DNA of 6,953 nucleotides, from assembly GCA_947624665.1 (NCBI GenBank), contig CANQLK010000089.1:1-6953 (forward strand). Reading direction: 5' to 3'. Under the pieces are notes generated by a model. It searched no databases and had not been told where the DNA came from. It saw only the letters and a list, made by a program, of their open reading frames with translations. The position numbers and the translations under genes were made by a program. Shown piece by piece: positions 1 through 6,263 of the stretch. This DNA comes from Candidatus Gastranaerophilales bacterium (GTDB taxonomy: Bacteria; Cyanobacteriota; Vampirovibrionia; Gastranaerophilales; Gastranaerophilaceae). Numbering within the stretch: position 1 is the first letter of the stretch; each line of letters begins with the position of its first letter.

Positions 1-121
1 CAAAAGTGATAAAAAATATTATATTGAAATAGAACGCCCGGAACCGGACGATAATATAATTTTTACCGGAAGTAATAAAGATATACAAGAATTAAATAAA
101 ATTATATCCGAAAGGGTTTAA
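1..121 (+). CDS. 3' end of an unidentified gene upstream of the recombinase (partial)
   Basis: A frame open from base 2 runs for 39 codons and stops at TAA 119-121; the 5' end is outside the window. The visible tail reads KSDKKYYIEIERPEPDDN, then a segment ending in SERV, and is rich in charged residues. I do not recognise it. The stop directly abuts the recombinase ATG (TAA then ATG, no spacer), so the recombinase is probably translated by ribosomes finishing this gene; the GAAAGGG at 113-119 (inside this frame) would serve as its ribosome binding site. The tight arrangement suggests that it belongs to the same mobile element, for example a small accessory or regulatory gene, but nothing visible shows its function. 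It is too short for most gene callers. Confidence 0.55.
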   Translation, partial: KSDKKYYIEIERPEPDDNIIFTGSNKDIQELNKIISERV

Positions 122-1624
122 ATGGAATCAAAAAAAGCAATAATATACGCACGTGTATCATCTAAAGAACAAGAAATCGGCGGGTTTTCTATCCCGGCGC
201 AAATTGATTTAATGAAAAAATATTGTAAAGATAACGGCCTTGAAGTTGTTAAAATCTTAACCGAACACATATCGGCAAAAGAAAACGGGCAAAGGCCCGT
301 ATATGATGATATTATAAAATTTTTGCGTAAAAATAAAAAAACTCCGTATCATTTTGTTTATGAAAAAAACGATAGGTTACTCCGTAATGAATATGATTGC
401 GCCGATATAATTAACCTCGCAAGAACTACACCTCATTTTATACATTCTGTTCGTGAAATGTTAGTTTTACACCGAAACGCTCATCCGTCCGTATTTCATA
501 TTTTTACAATTTTTTCCGCAACCTCTTCGTTATATCCTCGTAATTTATCTATCGAGGTAAGAAAAGGAATGCACAAAGCGGCCGAATTGGGTTTTTATCC
601 GTCAAAATTACCGGTAGGTTATAAAAGGGGCAAAAATATAGGTAAAAAACGGCGTGAAATAATAGTCGATACAGAAAAGGCGGGTTATATAGTTAGGGCC
701 TTTGAATTATACGCAACGAACATGTTTTCATATAAAACGCTTGCCGATAAACTTGCCGCAGAAGGTTTTATTATAAAATCCCGGCCATGTCAAAAAACAA
801 ATATTGAAAAAATATTAAATAACCCCTTTTATACCGGGGAATTTGAATTTAAAGGAAAGCGTTATTACGACGGGAAATATACACCTTTAATATCTCAATC
901 GCTTTTTTATGAGTGTCAGCGTGTAAGAGATTATAATTTAAACCCGAAAAAACAAAATCACGAATTTTTATATTCAAACATGATAAAATGCAGCGATTGC
1001 GGTTGCTCTTTAATTGGCGAAATTCAAAAAGGAAAATATATTTATTATCGCTGCCAAGGTCGCAAATGTAAAATAGGTAAAGTTAAATATTTAAAAGAAT
1101 CAACTATCGATAAAATGGTCGAGGCTTTTTTAACTTCAATTTCGATACCGTCGGAAAATATAGATATGATAATAAACCAATGCAAAAAAGTATTAAATCA
1201 ACAAATTGAATTTGACAAGCAAACAACGGAAAACATAACAAAATTAATAGAAAAAAATAAAAAAAGATTGCATAATCTTTACGTTGATAAATTAGACGGA
1301 AATATCGACGAAAATTTTTATAACGAACAACGAGAAATTTTTCAAAGTGAAATTGATAAATTATGCGTACAAATTGCACATACTACCGCCGAAACCGATG
1401 TTACAATGGAAAAAATATCAATAGTCCTCGAACTCTGTAAAAACGCTTATAATAAGTATTTAACGTTTAGTAATGAGAAAAAACGTTATTTCCTTAATTT
1501 ACTTGTATCGAACTTTTTATATGACGGCGAAAAATTAGATATGCAAATAAAAAGCACCTCCAAAATATTACTTGAAAGTGCCTTTTCTTCTAAATGGTGG
1601 GCGTTAAGAGACTTGAACTCCTGA
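122..1624 (+). CDS. Large serine recombinase (site-specific integrase)
   Basis: This is a 500-residue DNA integrase/excisionase of the large serine recombinase family, which cuts both att sites through a serine-DNA link and rotates the strands. The resolvase-type catalytic domain (about 5-150) has Y9-A-R-V-S-S, with S13 the expected nucleophile and R11 beside it, and the DRLLR motif with R85 and R88. A 'Recombinase' DNA-binding domain follows (about 157-270). Next is a zinc ribbon with C290, C293, C311 and C316, then a charged, probably coiled-coil segment (about 365-425) that usually controls integration versus excision. Length and domain order are normal and the active-site residues are present, so it looks functional. 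The start follows the upstream stop directly, with GAAAGGG as the ribosome binding site. The C-terminus is odd: codons 492-500 (WWALRDLNS) and the TGA lie inside a tRNA-Val gene on the other strand. It is probably the terminal gene of an integrated element, with attachment at the tRNA. Confidence 0.95.
   Translation: MESKKAIIYARVSSKEQEIGGFSIPAQIDLMKKYCKDNGLEVVKILTEHISAKENGQRPVYDDIIKFLRKNKKTPYHFVYEKNDRLLRNEYDCADIINLARTTPHFIHSVREMLVLHRNAHPSVFHIFTIFSATSSLYPRNLSIEVRKGMHKAAELGFYPSKLPVGYKRGKNIGKKRREIIVDTEKAGYIVRAFELYATNMFSYKTLADKLAAEGFIIKSRPCQKTNIEKILNNPFYTGEFEFKGKRYYDGKYTPLISQSLFYECQRVRDYNLNPKKQNHEFLYSNMIKCSDCGCSLIGEIQKGKYIYYRCQGRKCKIGKVKYLKESTIDKMVEAFLTSISIPSENIDMIINQCKKVLNQQIEFDKQTTENITKLIEKNKKRLHNLYVDKLDGNIDENFYNEQREIFQSEIDKLCVQIAHTTAETDVTMEKISIVLELCKNAYNKYLTFSNEKKRYFLNLLVSNFLYDGEKLDMQIKSTSKILLESAFSSKWWALRDLNS
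1545..1586 (-). terminator. Rho-independent terminator of tRNA-Val, inside the recombinase coding region
   Basis: Read on the minus strand, 8 bases below the tRNA CCA, the arms GCACTTTC (1581-1574) and GGAGGTGC (1561-1554) pair around a 12-base loop. The stem extends outward through a G-U pair and four A-U pairs (1582-1586 with 1553-1549), giving about 13 pairs, and a T-rich tract (TTTTTATTT, 1553-1545) follows. Three of the pairs are G-U in minus-strand RNA. In plus-strand RNA the same positions would be C-A mismatches, so the hairpin is built for the tRNA transcript and not for the recombinase mRNA. The sequence also encodes residues of about 475-489 of the recombinase. Confidence 0.75.
1595..1624. 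other. Probable attachment site end (att) at the tRNA-Val 3' end
   Basis: The serine recombinase gene runs into the 3' end of the tRNA gene and stops there. Integrase genes commonly lie beside the attachment site of their own element, and tRNA 3' ends are common targets. I infer that the crossover lies in or close to this overlap and that the element extends leftwards. The second copy of the repeat, which would mark the other end, is not in the window, so neither the core sequence nor its exact limits can be read here. An alternative is that the element joins just left of the tRNA terminator. Confidence 0.4.
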
Positions 1625-1670
1625 CATCCTCCTTGTAAGGGAGGCGCTCTACCAACTGAGCTAAACGCCC
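1595..1670 (-). tRNA. tRNA-Val (anticodon UAC), CCA encoded
   Basis: The minus strand folds as a complete 76-base cloverleaf. The acceptor stem is GGGCGTT/AACGCCC with discriminator A and an encoded CCA (complement TGG at 1595-1597). The D-arm is GCTC-AGTTGGTA-GAGC. The anticodon stem CCTCC/GGAGG encloses the loop CTTACAA, so the anticodon is TAC (valine, GUA and related codons). The variable loop is ATGTC and the T-arm is AGGAG-TTCAAGT-CTCTT, which pairs fully with one G-U. All invariant positions look normal, so it should be functional. Its 3' half overlaps the 3' end of the convergent serine recombinase gene by about 30 bases, and its terminator lies inside that gene. A promoter is visible just upstream at 1680-1710. 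Confidence 0.97.
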
Positions 1671-1679
1671 TCAGCAATT

Positions 1680-1710
1680 ATTATATTATCGTATAAATTT
1701 TATAAGTCAA
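1680..1710 (-). promoter_or_regulatory. Promoter of tRNA-Val
   Basis: On the minus strand there is a TTGACT (-35, 1710-1705). It is followed after 16 bases by TAATAT (1688-1683) or after 19 bases by TATAAT (1685-1680). The -10 box ends 9-12 bases before the mature 5' end of the tRNA, which fits a transcript that starts just ahead of it. The strong -35 match and the position support the call; which -10 box is used cannot be decided by eye. Confidence 0.65.
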
Positions 1711-1725
1711 TACTTATTTTTTTTA

Positions 1726-1754
1726 TTGTTTTTATTACTGTTTATTGCTATCAT
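1726..1754 (+). promoter_or_regulatory. Candidate promoter of the nitroreductase-lrp-aminotransferase operon
   Basis: TTGTTT (1726-1731) and TATCAT (1749-1754) are separated by 17 bases, about 38 bases before the GTG start of the first gene of the operon. This is the best sigma-70-like pair in the T-rich gap between the divergent tRNA and the operon. The gap is so AT-rich that chance matches are likely. No clear operator repeat for the Lrp-type regulator was seen. Confidence 0.4.
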
Positions 1755-1778
1755 CTTTATTATTAAATGTCTTTTTAT

Positions 1779-1783
1779 AGGAG
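1779..1783 (+). promoter_or_regulatory. Ribosome binding site fixing the GTG start of the nitroreductase
   Basis: AGGAG sits 8 bases before the GTG at 1792. No ATG lies at a comparable distance, and the first ferredoxin cysteine is at residue 13, so a later start would cut into the domain. This supports the GTG start. Confidence 0.75.
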
Positions 1784-1791
1784 TTTAAATC

Positions 1792-2673
1792 GTGAAAAAT
1801 TTAAATTTTAAAGTTGATGAAAATAAGTGCATTCATTGCGGATTGTGCATTAAAGACTGTCTTTCGAATGTTTTGGAAAAAAATTCCAATGATATACCGG
1901 AAGCTAAAAATCCAAACAGGTGTATAGGTTGTCAGCATTGTATGGCAATCTGTCCTGTAGGTGCCGTTTCAGTTTTTGACAAAGACCCTGCTGCCTGTGA
2001 TAATATATATGTTCAAAATCCGGATATGATTTTAAACTTAATTAAAGCACGAAGAAGTAACAGGCAGTACAAAAACGAAAATATTGAACAGGAGAAAATG
2101 CAAAAATTAAAAGATATGCTGCCATATACTCCTACAGGCTGTAATTATCACAAATTACATTTTTCTTTTATAGATGATGTTGAAGTTATGAATGAATTCA
2201 GGACTTATACAAATAATAAAATTATTAACGCACTTACAAAAAAGCCTATAAAAGCAGTAGTAGAAAAGTTTTCATATTATACAAATCTGTTTTTAAAAGG
2301 TGAAGATATAATTTTCAGAGGAGCGCCTCATTTAATTGTTGTTTCAAATTCAGTGAAAGCACCTTGTGCAAAAGAAGATGCAATTATTGCTTTAAGTTAT
2401 TTTGAAATGTATGCGCAAAGTCTTGGAATTGGTACTTGTTGGTGCGGATATGCGCATATAGCTTTAAAAATATTCCCGGAGCTTTGCCATTTTCTTGATA
2501 TTCCTGATGGTTACACACCAGAAGGTGTAATGTTATTCGGCCCAAAGGCCGTAAACTATCAAAGAACCGTTCAACCGCAACAGGTATCTGTTGTTAGTGC
2601 GAAAAAAGGCGATATAGAAAAACTAGGAGCTTTTAAAAGCATTAAACGATATTTTTGGAATTTTATAAGATAA
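1792..2673 (+). CDS. Ferredoxin-nitroreductase fusion (2x[4Fe-4S] + FMN nitroreductase domain)
   Basis: This is a cytoplasmic 293-residue flavoprotein. An N-terminal bacterial ferredoxin domain (about 5-65) has two four-cysteine motifs: C13, C16, C19 and C23, then C44, C47, C50 and C54 followed by P. A nitroreductase-like domain follows (about 80-265). It has the FMN-contact motif RRSNRQY (87-93), PTGCNYH (114-120), APHLIVV (178-184), GIGTCWCG (212-219) and GVMLFGP (245-251). In this family, common in anaerobes, electrons pass from the clusters to FMN for two-electron reduction of nitro or enone-type compounds; the physiological substrate is usually unknown and cannot be read here. It starts with GTG behind AGGAG. 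It leads an apparent operon with an Lrp/AsnC regulator 15 bases downstream and an aminotransferase. Family assignment is firm; the substrate is not. Confidence 0.9.
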   Translation: MKNLNFKVDENKCIHCGLCIKDCLSNVLEKNSNDIPEAKNPNRCIGCQHCMAICPVGAVSVFDKDPAACDNIYVQNPDMILNLIKARRSNRQYKNENIEQEKMQKLKDMLPYTPTGCNYHKLHFSFIDDVEVMNEFRTYTNNKIINALTKKPIKAVVEKFSYYTNLFLKGEDIIFRGAPHLIVVSNSVKAPCAKEDAIIALSYFEMYAQSLGIGTCWCGYAHIALKIFPELCHFLDIPDGYTPEGVMLFGPKAVNYQRTVQPQQVSVVSAKKGDIEKLGAFKSIKRYFWNFIR

Positions 2674-2688
2674 TTTTGGAGATTTTTT

Positions 2689-3171
2689 ATGAGAGAAGAA
2701 ATGCTTTCCATATTAGAAAAAAACGGGAGAATAGGACTTAAAGATTTAGCCGTTATGCTCGGAATAAGTGAAATTGAAGCGGCGAATGAAATGGCGGAGA
2801 TGGAAAAAGAAGGCATAATCTGCGCTTATCATACTCTTATTGACTGGGAAAAAACTTCAATAGAGAAAGTAACTGCGTTGATTGAAGTCAGGGTAACTCC
2901 GCAGAGAGGTCAAGGGTTCGATTCTATGGCGGAAAGAATTTACAACTATCCCGAAGTACGTGCCGTATATTTGATTTCGGGCGGTTTTGACCTTCTTGTT
3001 ATTTTGGAGGAAAAATCTTTAAGAGAAATTGCCAATTTCGTATCGGAAAAGCTTTCCACTCTGGACAGTGTTCTAAGTACCGCTACTCATTTTATTTTAA
3101 AAAAATACAAAGACCATGGTACCATTCTTTCTAAGAAAAACAGTGATGAAAGAGAGATTATTACACCATGA
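2689..3171 (+). CDS. Lrp/AsnC-family transcriptional regulator
   Basis: This is a 160-residue DNA-binding regulator, the usual length for Lrp/AsnC proteins, which form dimers or higher oligomers and sense amino acids. The N-terminal winged helix-turn-helix is at about 3-48 (GRIGLKDLAVMLGIS and the recognition helix around 28-42). The C-terminal RAM ligand-binding domain is at about 60-145, with the GGFDLLV core at 98-104. The last 15 residues are a polar tail. The start has TTGGAG 7 bases upstream. It lies 15 bases after the nitroreductase and overlaps the aminotransferase by 4 bases (ATGA), so the three are co-transcribed. Regulators of this family paired with a class I aminotransferase usually control that gene in response to an amino acid; this is inferred from context. 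The ligand cannot be predicted. Confidence 0.92.
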   Translation: MREEMLSILEKNGRIGLKDLAVMLGISEIEAANEMAEMEKEGIICAYHTLIDWEKTSIEKVTALIEVRVTPQRGQGFDSMAERIYNYPEVRAVYLISGGFDLLVILEEKSLREIANFVSEKLSTLDSVLSTATHFILKKYKDHGTILSKKNSDEREIITP

Positions 3172-4331
3172 CAAAAGAGCTTTCCAATAAAGTAATATCC
3201 ATAAAACCTTCAGGTATAAGAAAATTCTTTGATTTAGTAAGCGAAATGAAAGATGTTATTTCTCTGGGAGTTGGAGAACCCGATTTTGATACTCCTTGGC
3301 ATATAAGAGAAGAAGGCATATATTCCCTTGAAAAGGGTAGAACTTTTTATACCTCGAATTCAGGTTTGAAGCCTTTAAGGCAGGAAATTTCAAACTATAT
3401 TAAGCGTACTCAAAATATTATATATAATCCCGATAATGAAATTATGGTAACGGTTGGAGGTTCTGAAGCTATTGATATAGGAATTAGGGCGCTTGTTAAT
3501 GATGGAGATGAAGTTATTATTCCGCAGCCTTCTTATGTTTCTTATGAACCTTGTACAATCTTAGCAAATGCAAAACCCGTTATAATAAACCTTAAAGCCG
3601 AAAACGATTTTAGGCTGACACCTCAAGAATTAATAAATTCAATCACGAATAAGACAAAAATACTCGTACTGCCCTATCCTAACAACCCTACAGGGGCTAT
3701 TATGGAGAGAAGCGATTTAGAAAAAATATCTAAAATCTTAATAGAAAAAGATATTTATGTTTTATCTGACGAAATATATTCGGAACTGACTTATAAAAAC
3801 AAGCACGTTTCAATCGCTTCCATAGAGGGAATGCAGGAAAGAACTATACTTATCAACGGATTTTCCAAGTCTTATGCGATGACGGGTTGGAGGCTCGGGT
3901 ATGCCTGTGCGCCGAAAGATATTATTTCTCAAATGGTTAAAATCCATCAATTTACAATAATGTGCGCACCTACAACAAGCCAATATGCAGCAGTCAGTGC
4001 GCTTAAAAACGGTGACAATGATGTTAACGTTATGCGGCAATCTTATAATCAGCGCAGAAGATTTTTACTGAATGCCTTTAAAGAAATGAATGTTGAATGT
4101 TTTGAACCGTTTGGAGCGTTCTATGTATTTCCGAGCATAAAAGAATTCGGAATGACGAGTGAAGAATTTGCTGAAAAATTGTTAAAAGAAGAACACATAG
4201 CTGCGGTTCCCGGCAGTGCTTTCGGACAAAGCGGCGAAGGTCATCTGCGTATTTCTTATGCTTATTCTATAGAAAAGCTTAAAACTGCTATGGAAAGATT
4301 TAATCACTTTGTACAAAAACTACGAAAATAA
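3168..4331 (+). CDS. Class I/II PLP-dependent aminotransferase (aspartate aminotransferase-like fold)
   Basis: This 387-residue cytoplasmic enzyme moves an amino group between an amino acid and a 2-oxo acid using pyridoxal phosphate. Fold-type I landmarks are all present: GVGEPDF (34-40), the NPTG motif with N173, LSDEIYS with D201 and Y204 for the cofactor ring, the Schiff-base lysine K234 in FSKSYAMTGWR, and the substrate carboxylate arginine R361 in HLRIS. Length is normal and it looks intact. It resembles the AspC/PatA-like group often annotated as aspartate or aromatic aminotransferase; the substrate cannot be fixed by eye. Its ATG overlaps the regulator's stop (ATGA). The nearest purine run, GAGAG at 3152-3156, is 11 bases away, so it is probably translated by coupling to the regulator gene. 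It is likely controlled by that regulator and could serve amino-acid catabolism or synthesis. Confidence 0.93.
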   Translation: MTKELSNKVISIKPSGIRKFFDLVSEMKDVISLGVGEPDFDTPWHIREEGIYSLEKGRTFYTSNSGLKPLRQEISNYIKRTQNIIYNPDNEIMVTVGGSEAIDIGIRALVNDGDEVIIPQPSYVSYEPCTILANAKPVIINLKAENDFRLTPQELINSITNKTKILVLPYPNNPTGAIMERSDLEKISKILIEKDIYVLSDEIYSELTYKNKHVSIASIEGMQERTILINGFSKSYAMTGWRLGYACAPKDIISQMVKIHQFTIMCAPTTSQYAAVSALKNGDNDVNVMRQSYNQRRRFLLNAFKEMNVECFEPFGAFYVFPSIKEFGMTSEEFAEKLLKEEHIAAVPGSAFGQSGEGHLRISYAYSIEKLKTAMERFNHFVQKLRK

Positions 4332-4344
4332 AAGGATATATTAT

Positions 4345-4812
4345 ATGAAAAAATATGTAATTATTTTGGCTTAATTACTTTTATTAATAAACACAAAAAC
4401 ATTAGCTGACAGCTTTGAATATAGTTATAAGAAAGCTGTTTATACTTTAAGTCAGGCTCTTGAGCTTCATTATGCTTTAGAAGGTAAAACCGCAAAAGAT
4501 TATAACAGCAGTCAATCATTAACGGATAATGTGTTTAAGAAAAGATTATCAATAAAAAATAATAGCGCTAACTTGAAATTTACCACAAATGCCTGCAAAG
4601 GAAGCAGCGTTTTCCAAACAAATGACGACATATTATTTTGTATCGATAATTTTTCAAATACAGCCTGTGATAAAGAGAATACAAAACCCTGCATAAAGGC
4701 TAAAGGACCCAACTTATGGGTGGATATTAACGGTTATGAAGGGCCAAACATAAAAAATCAAGATATTTTTGAAGCTCAGATATATGCTCAAAAAGTAGAA
4801 GCATATAAATAA
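4345..4812 (+). pseudogene. Pilin-like secreted protein with an in-frame TAA in its signal peptide
   Basis: The frame starts at ATG 4345, with AAAGGA 8 bases upstream and 13 bases after the aminotransferase stop. It runs 155 codons to the TAA at 4810-4812, except that codon 10 is TAA (4372-4374). Without that stop the N-terminus is a classic Sec signal peptide: MKKYVIILA, stop, LLLINTKTLA, with cleavage expected before D21. A single base change (TTA to TAA) would explain it. The mature part has a pilin-like N-terminal helix (SYKKAVYTLSQALELHY), four cysteines (84, 99, 108, 116) able to form disulfides, and a C-terminal motif GPNLWVDINGYEGPN. The last motif recalls pilin-like or pseudopilin proteins of gut anaerobes; this match is from memory. 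No other stop or frameshift occurs, so the lesion is recent, an error, or read through. A remaining open stretch could start at GTG 4531 but would lack the signal peptide and helix, and no clear ribosome binding site was seen for it. Confidence 0.65.
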
Positions 4813-4815
4813 TTC

Positions 4816-4851
4816 AAAAAAAAGGAACTGTATAAACAGTTCCTTTTTTTT
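4816..4851. terminator. Bidirectional rho-independent terminator between convergent operons
   Basis: A perfect inverted repeat, GGAACTG (4824-4830), loop TATAAA, CAGTTCC (4837-4843), is flanked by eight A on the left and eight T on the right, so it gives a hairpin with a U-tract in both directions. It lies 3 bases after the stop of the pilin-like gene and 5 bases beyond the end of the convergent MFS gene, and ends both transcripts. Confidence 0.93.
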
Positions 4852-4856
4852 GGGAT

Positions 4857-6263
4857 TTATTCTTTTTCCTTAATTAAATTAGTTATAACCGCAGCCAGTA
4901 ATATGGTAATAGCGCCTATAAAAAATGCATATTCCCAGTGATAGTTAATACCTTCCGGTATCATAAAAGAGCATTGATTAATAGCCCAAGCTAAAATAGT
5001 GCAAACAAGAATCTGCGGGCCTGCGATAAATATATTAAATATACCCATAACAGAACCTTCTGAACCTTTTTTAATGAATTCAGAAAGCATTGCAAAAGGC
5101 AAAGCCAAAACACTTGCCCAACCTATACCTGCTACACCCATACAAATAAGTACGAAACCGGGTTCTTTGGAAACACCCATTCCGACCAATGCCAGTGCAA
5201 GGGTTATTAATGAAATGAAATGAACCCTTTTATTTCCGAATTTTGTTGATAATAGACCAATAGGTATGGAAACCAAAAAGCAAATCAAATTCTGAACGGC
5301 AAAACAAATTGATGAAAAGTTTGTTGATTTATTAATCAAATCGGTATAACTGTTTTTAAATTCTTCTGAAGCGGAAGTTAAATCAGGAATACCGTATATA
5401 GTGTGAGTTGCATATTGAGTAAAGAAAATATTCAAACTCATAATACCAATCCAAGTGAACAGTTGAAGCAAGCATATTTTACCGACTTCGGGAGATGACT
5501 TAAAAAAATCAACGACTTTTGAAATAAAAGAAGGACCTTTTTCAACATCCGTTTGATTTTGAGTATCTGTATTTGCGGTTGTTTTAACCGATCTGTGTTC
5601 CTGAATGGTAATACAAGTCCAAAGCATAGCCAAAGAAAATGCAAGAGCAGCCATAACAAACTGAGCATTAATACTCATTTGATAACCGCAAACATATTTT
5701 AAGAAAGGAGCAGTACCTGCTGCAACAACCGAACCTAAACCGATAGCAAAACTTAAATAAGCATTAGCTAAAGAATGCTGTTTCGGAGGAACCAAATCGG
5801 GAACCAAAGCTCTGTATGGGCCTTGAGCAGCGTTAACACAAGCATCAATTACCCAAATCATAACGGCTGCAATAATTAATCCGCCGAACATAGGGGTAGG
5901 GATATGCATAAATTGTGCAATTTTATCTGCAATTACTGCGGAATTGGGGAATGCCCATAATGCCAAACTTGCGAATAATGCACCCATAAATAAATATGGA
6001 CGTCTTTTACCGAATATGGTATGAGTTTTATCACTAAGTTCACCTATAATCGGTTGAACCAACATGCCCGTAACGGGGCCTGCTAGCCATATTAATCCGA
6101 AAAGCAAAGGAGAAGCCCCAAGTCCTTCTGTTACAGGTCCTGACAAAATAATTCTCATCTGCCAAGCAAATTGTAAACCGAAAAATCCAAGGCAGAAATT
6201 TAATAATTGTGCCGTAGAAAACGGTTTTAATTCATGTTCTTTTTCAATAGCTTCGTTACTCAT
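4857..6263 (-). CDS. MFS transporter, SLC45/sucrose-transporter-like (GPH-type sugar porter)
   Basis: This is a 468-residue inner-membrane protein with about 12 hydrophobic helices and a polar central loop (about 222-258), the normal MFS layout. It begins with a short cytoplasmic tail and FSTAQLLNFCLGFFGLQFAW. Loop 2-3 has the MFS motif GELSDKTHTIFGKRRPY (74-90). Further marks are RALVPDLVPP (151-160), conserved in this group, and GWASVLALPFAMLSEF (381-396), which resembles the signature of sucrose/SLC45 porters. The family moves di- or monosaccharides, usually with protons; the sugar cannot be read here. The start ATG overlaps the end of etfA in ATGAGTAA, with AGAGG 6 bases upstream, so translation is coupled to that gene. 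It is the last gene of its operon and ends at the bidirectional terminator. No sugar-metabolism gene is visible next to it. Confidence 0.85.
   Translation of the reverse strand: MSNEAIEKEHELKPFSTAQLLNFCLGFFGLQFAWQMRIILSGPVTEGLGASPLLFGLIWLAGPVTGMLVQPIIGELSDKTHTIFGKRRPYLFMGALFASLALWAFPNSAVIADKIAQFMHIPTPMFGGLIIAAVMIWVIDACVNAAQGPYRALVPDLVPPKQHSLANAYLSFAIGLGSVVAAGTAPFLKYVCGYQMSINAQFVMAALAFSLAMLWTCITIQEHRSVKTTANTDTQNQTDVEKGPSFISKVVDFFKSSPEVGKICLLQLFTWIGIMSLNIFFTQYATHTIYGIPDLTSASEEFKNSYTDLINKSTNFSSICFAVQNLICFLVSIPIGLLSTKFGNKRVHFISLITLALALVGMGVSKEPGFVLICMGVAGIGWASVLALPFAMLSEFIKKGSEGSVMGIFNIFIAGPQILVCTILAWAINQCSFMIPEGINYHWEYAFFIGAITILLAAVITNLIKEKE

Noticed and set aside
285..300. Perfect 6-base inverted repeat ACGGGC-AAAG-GCCCGT
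   Set aside because: It lies within recombinase codons for a commonly conserved N-G-x-R-P stretch, has no T-tract, and is near the size expected by chance.
1104..1379. Hydrophobic 91-residue open frame on the minus strand, inside the recombinase
   Set aside because: It lies wholly within the well-supported recombinase on the other strand. Its Phe/Leu/Tyr-rich look is what the complement of AAA, AAT and GAA codons gives. No family is recognised.
1711..1778. Possible riboswitch or leader in the T-rich gap before the nitroreductase
   Set aside because: The stretch is short and almost pure A/T, with no stable hairpin pair or known aptamer motif visible. A simple promoter region explains it.
2538..2551. 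Hairpin CGGCC-CAAA-GGCCG near the nitroreductase 3' end
   Set aside because: It sits in coding sequence for the conserved FGPKA region and has no following T-run, so there is no reason to call it a terminator or regulatory hairpin.
4372..4374. TAA reassigned to an amino acid in this organism
   Set aside because: TAA serves as the normal stop of the nitroreductase, aminotransferase and MFS genes here, so local mutation or sequence error is simpler.
4531..4812. Independent 93-residue gene starting at GTG 4531
   Set aside because: It is in the same frame as the longer pilin-like gene from 4345, which has a better ribosome binding site, a signal peptide and continuous coding character. It is better read as the remainder of that gene after the TAA.
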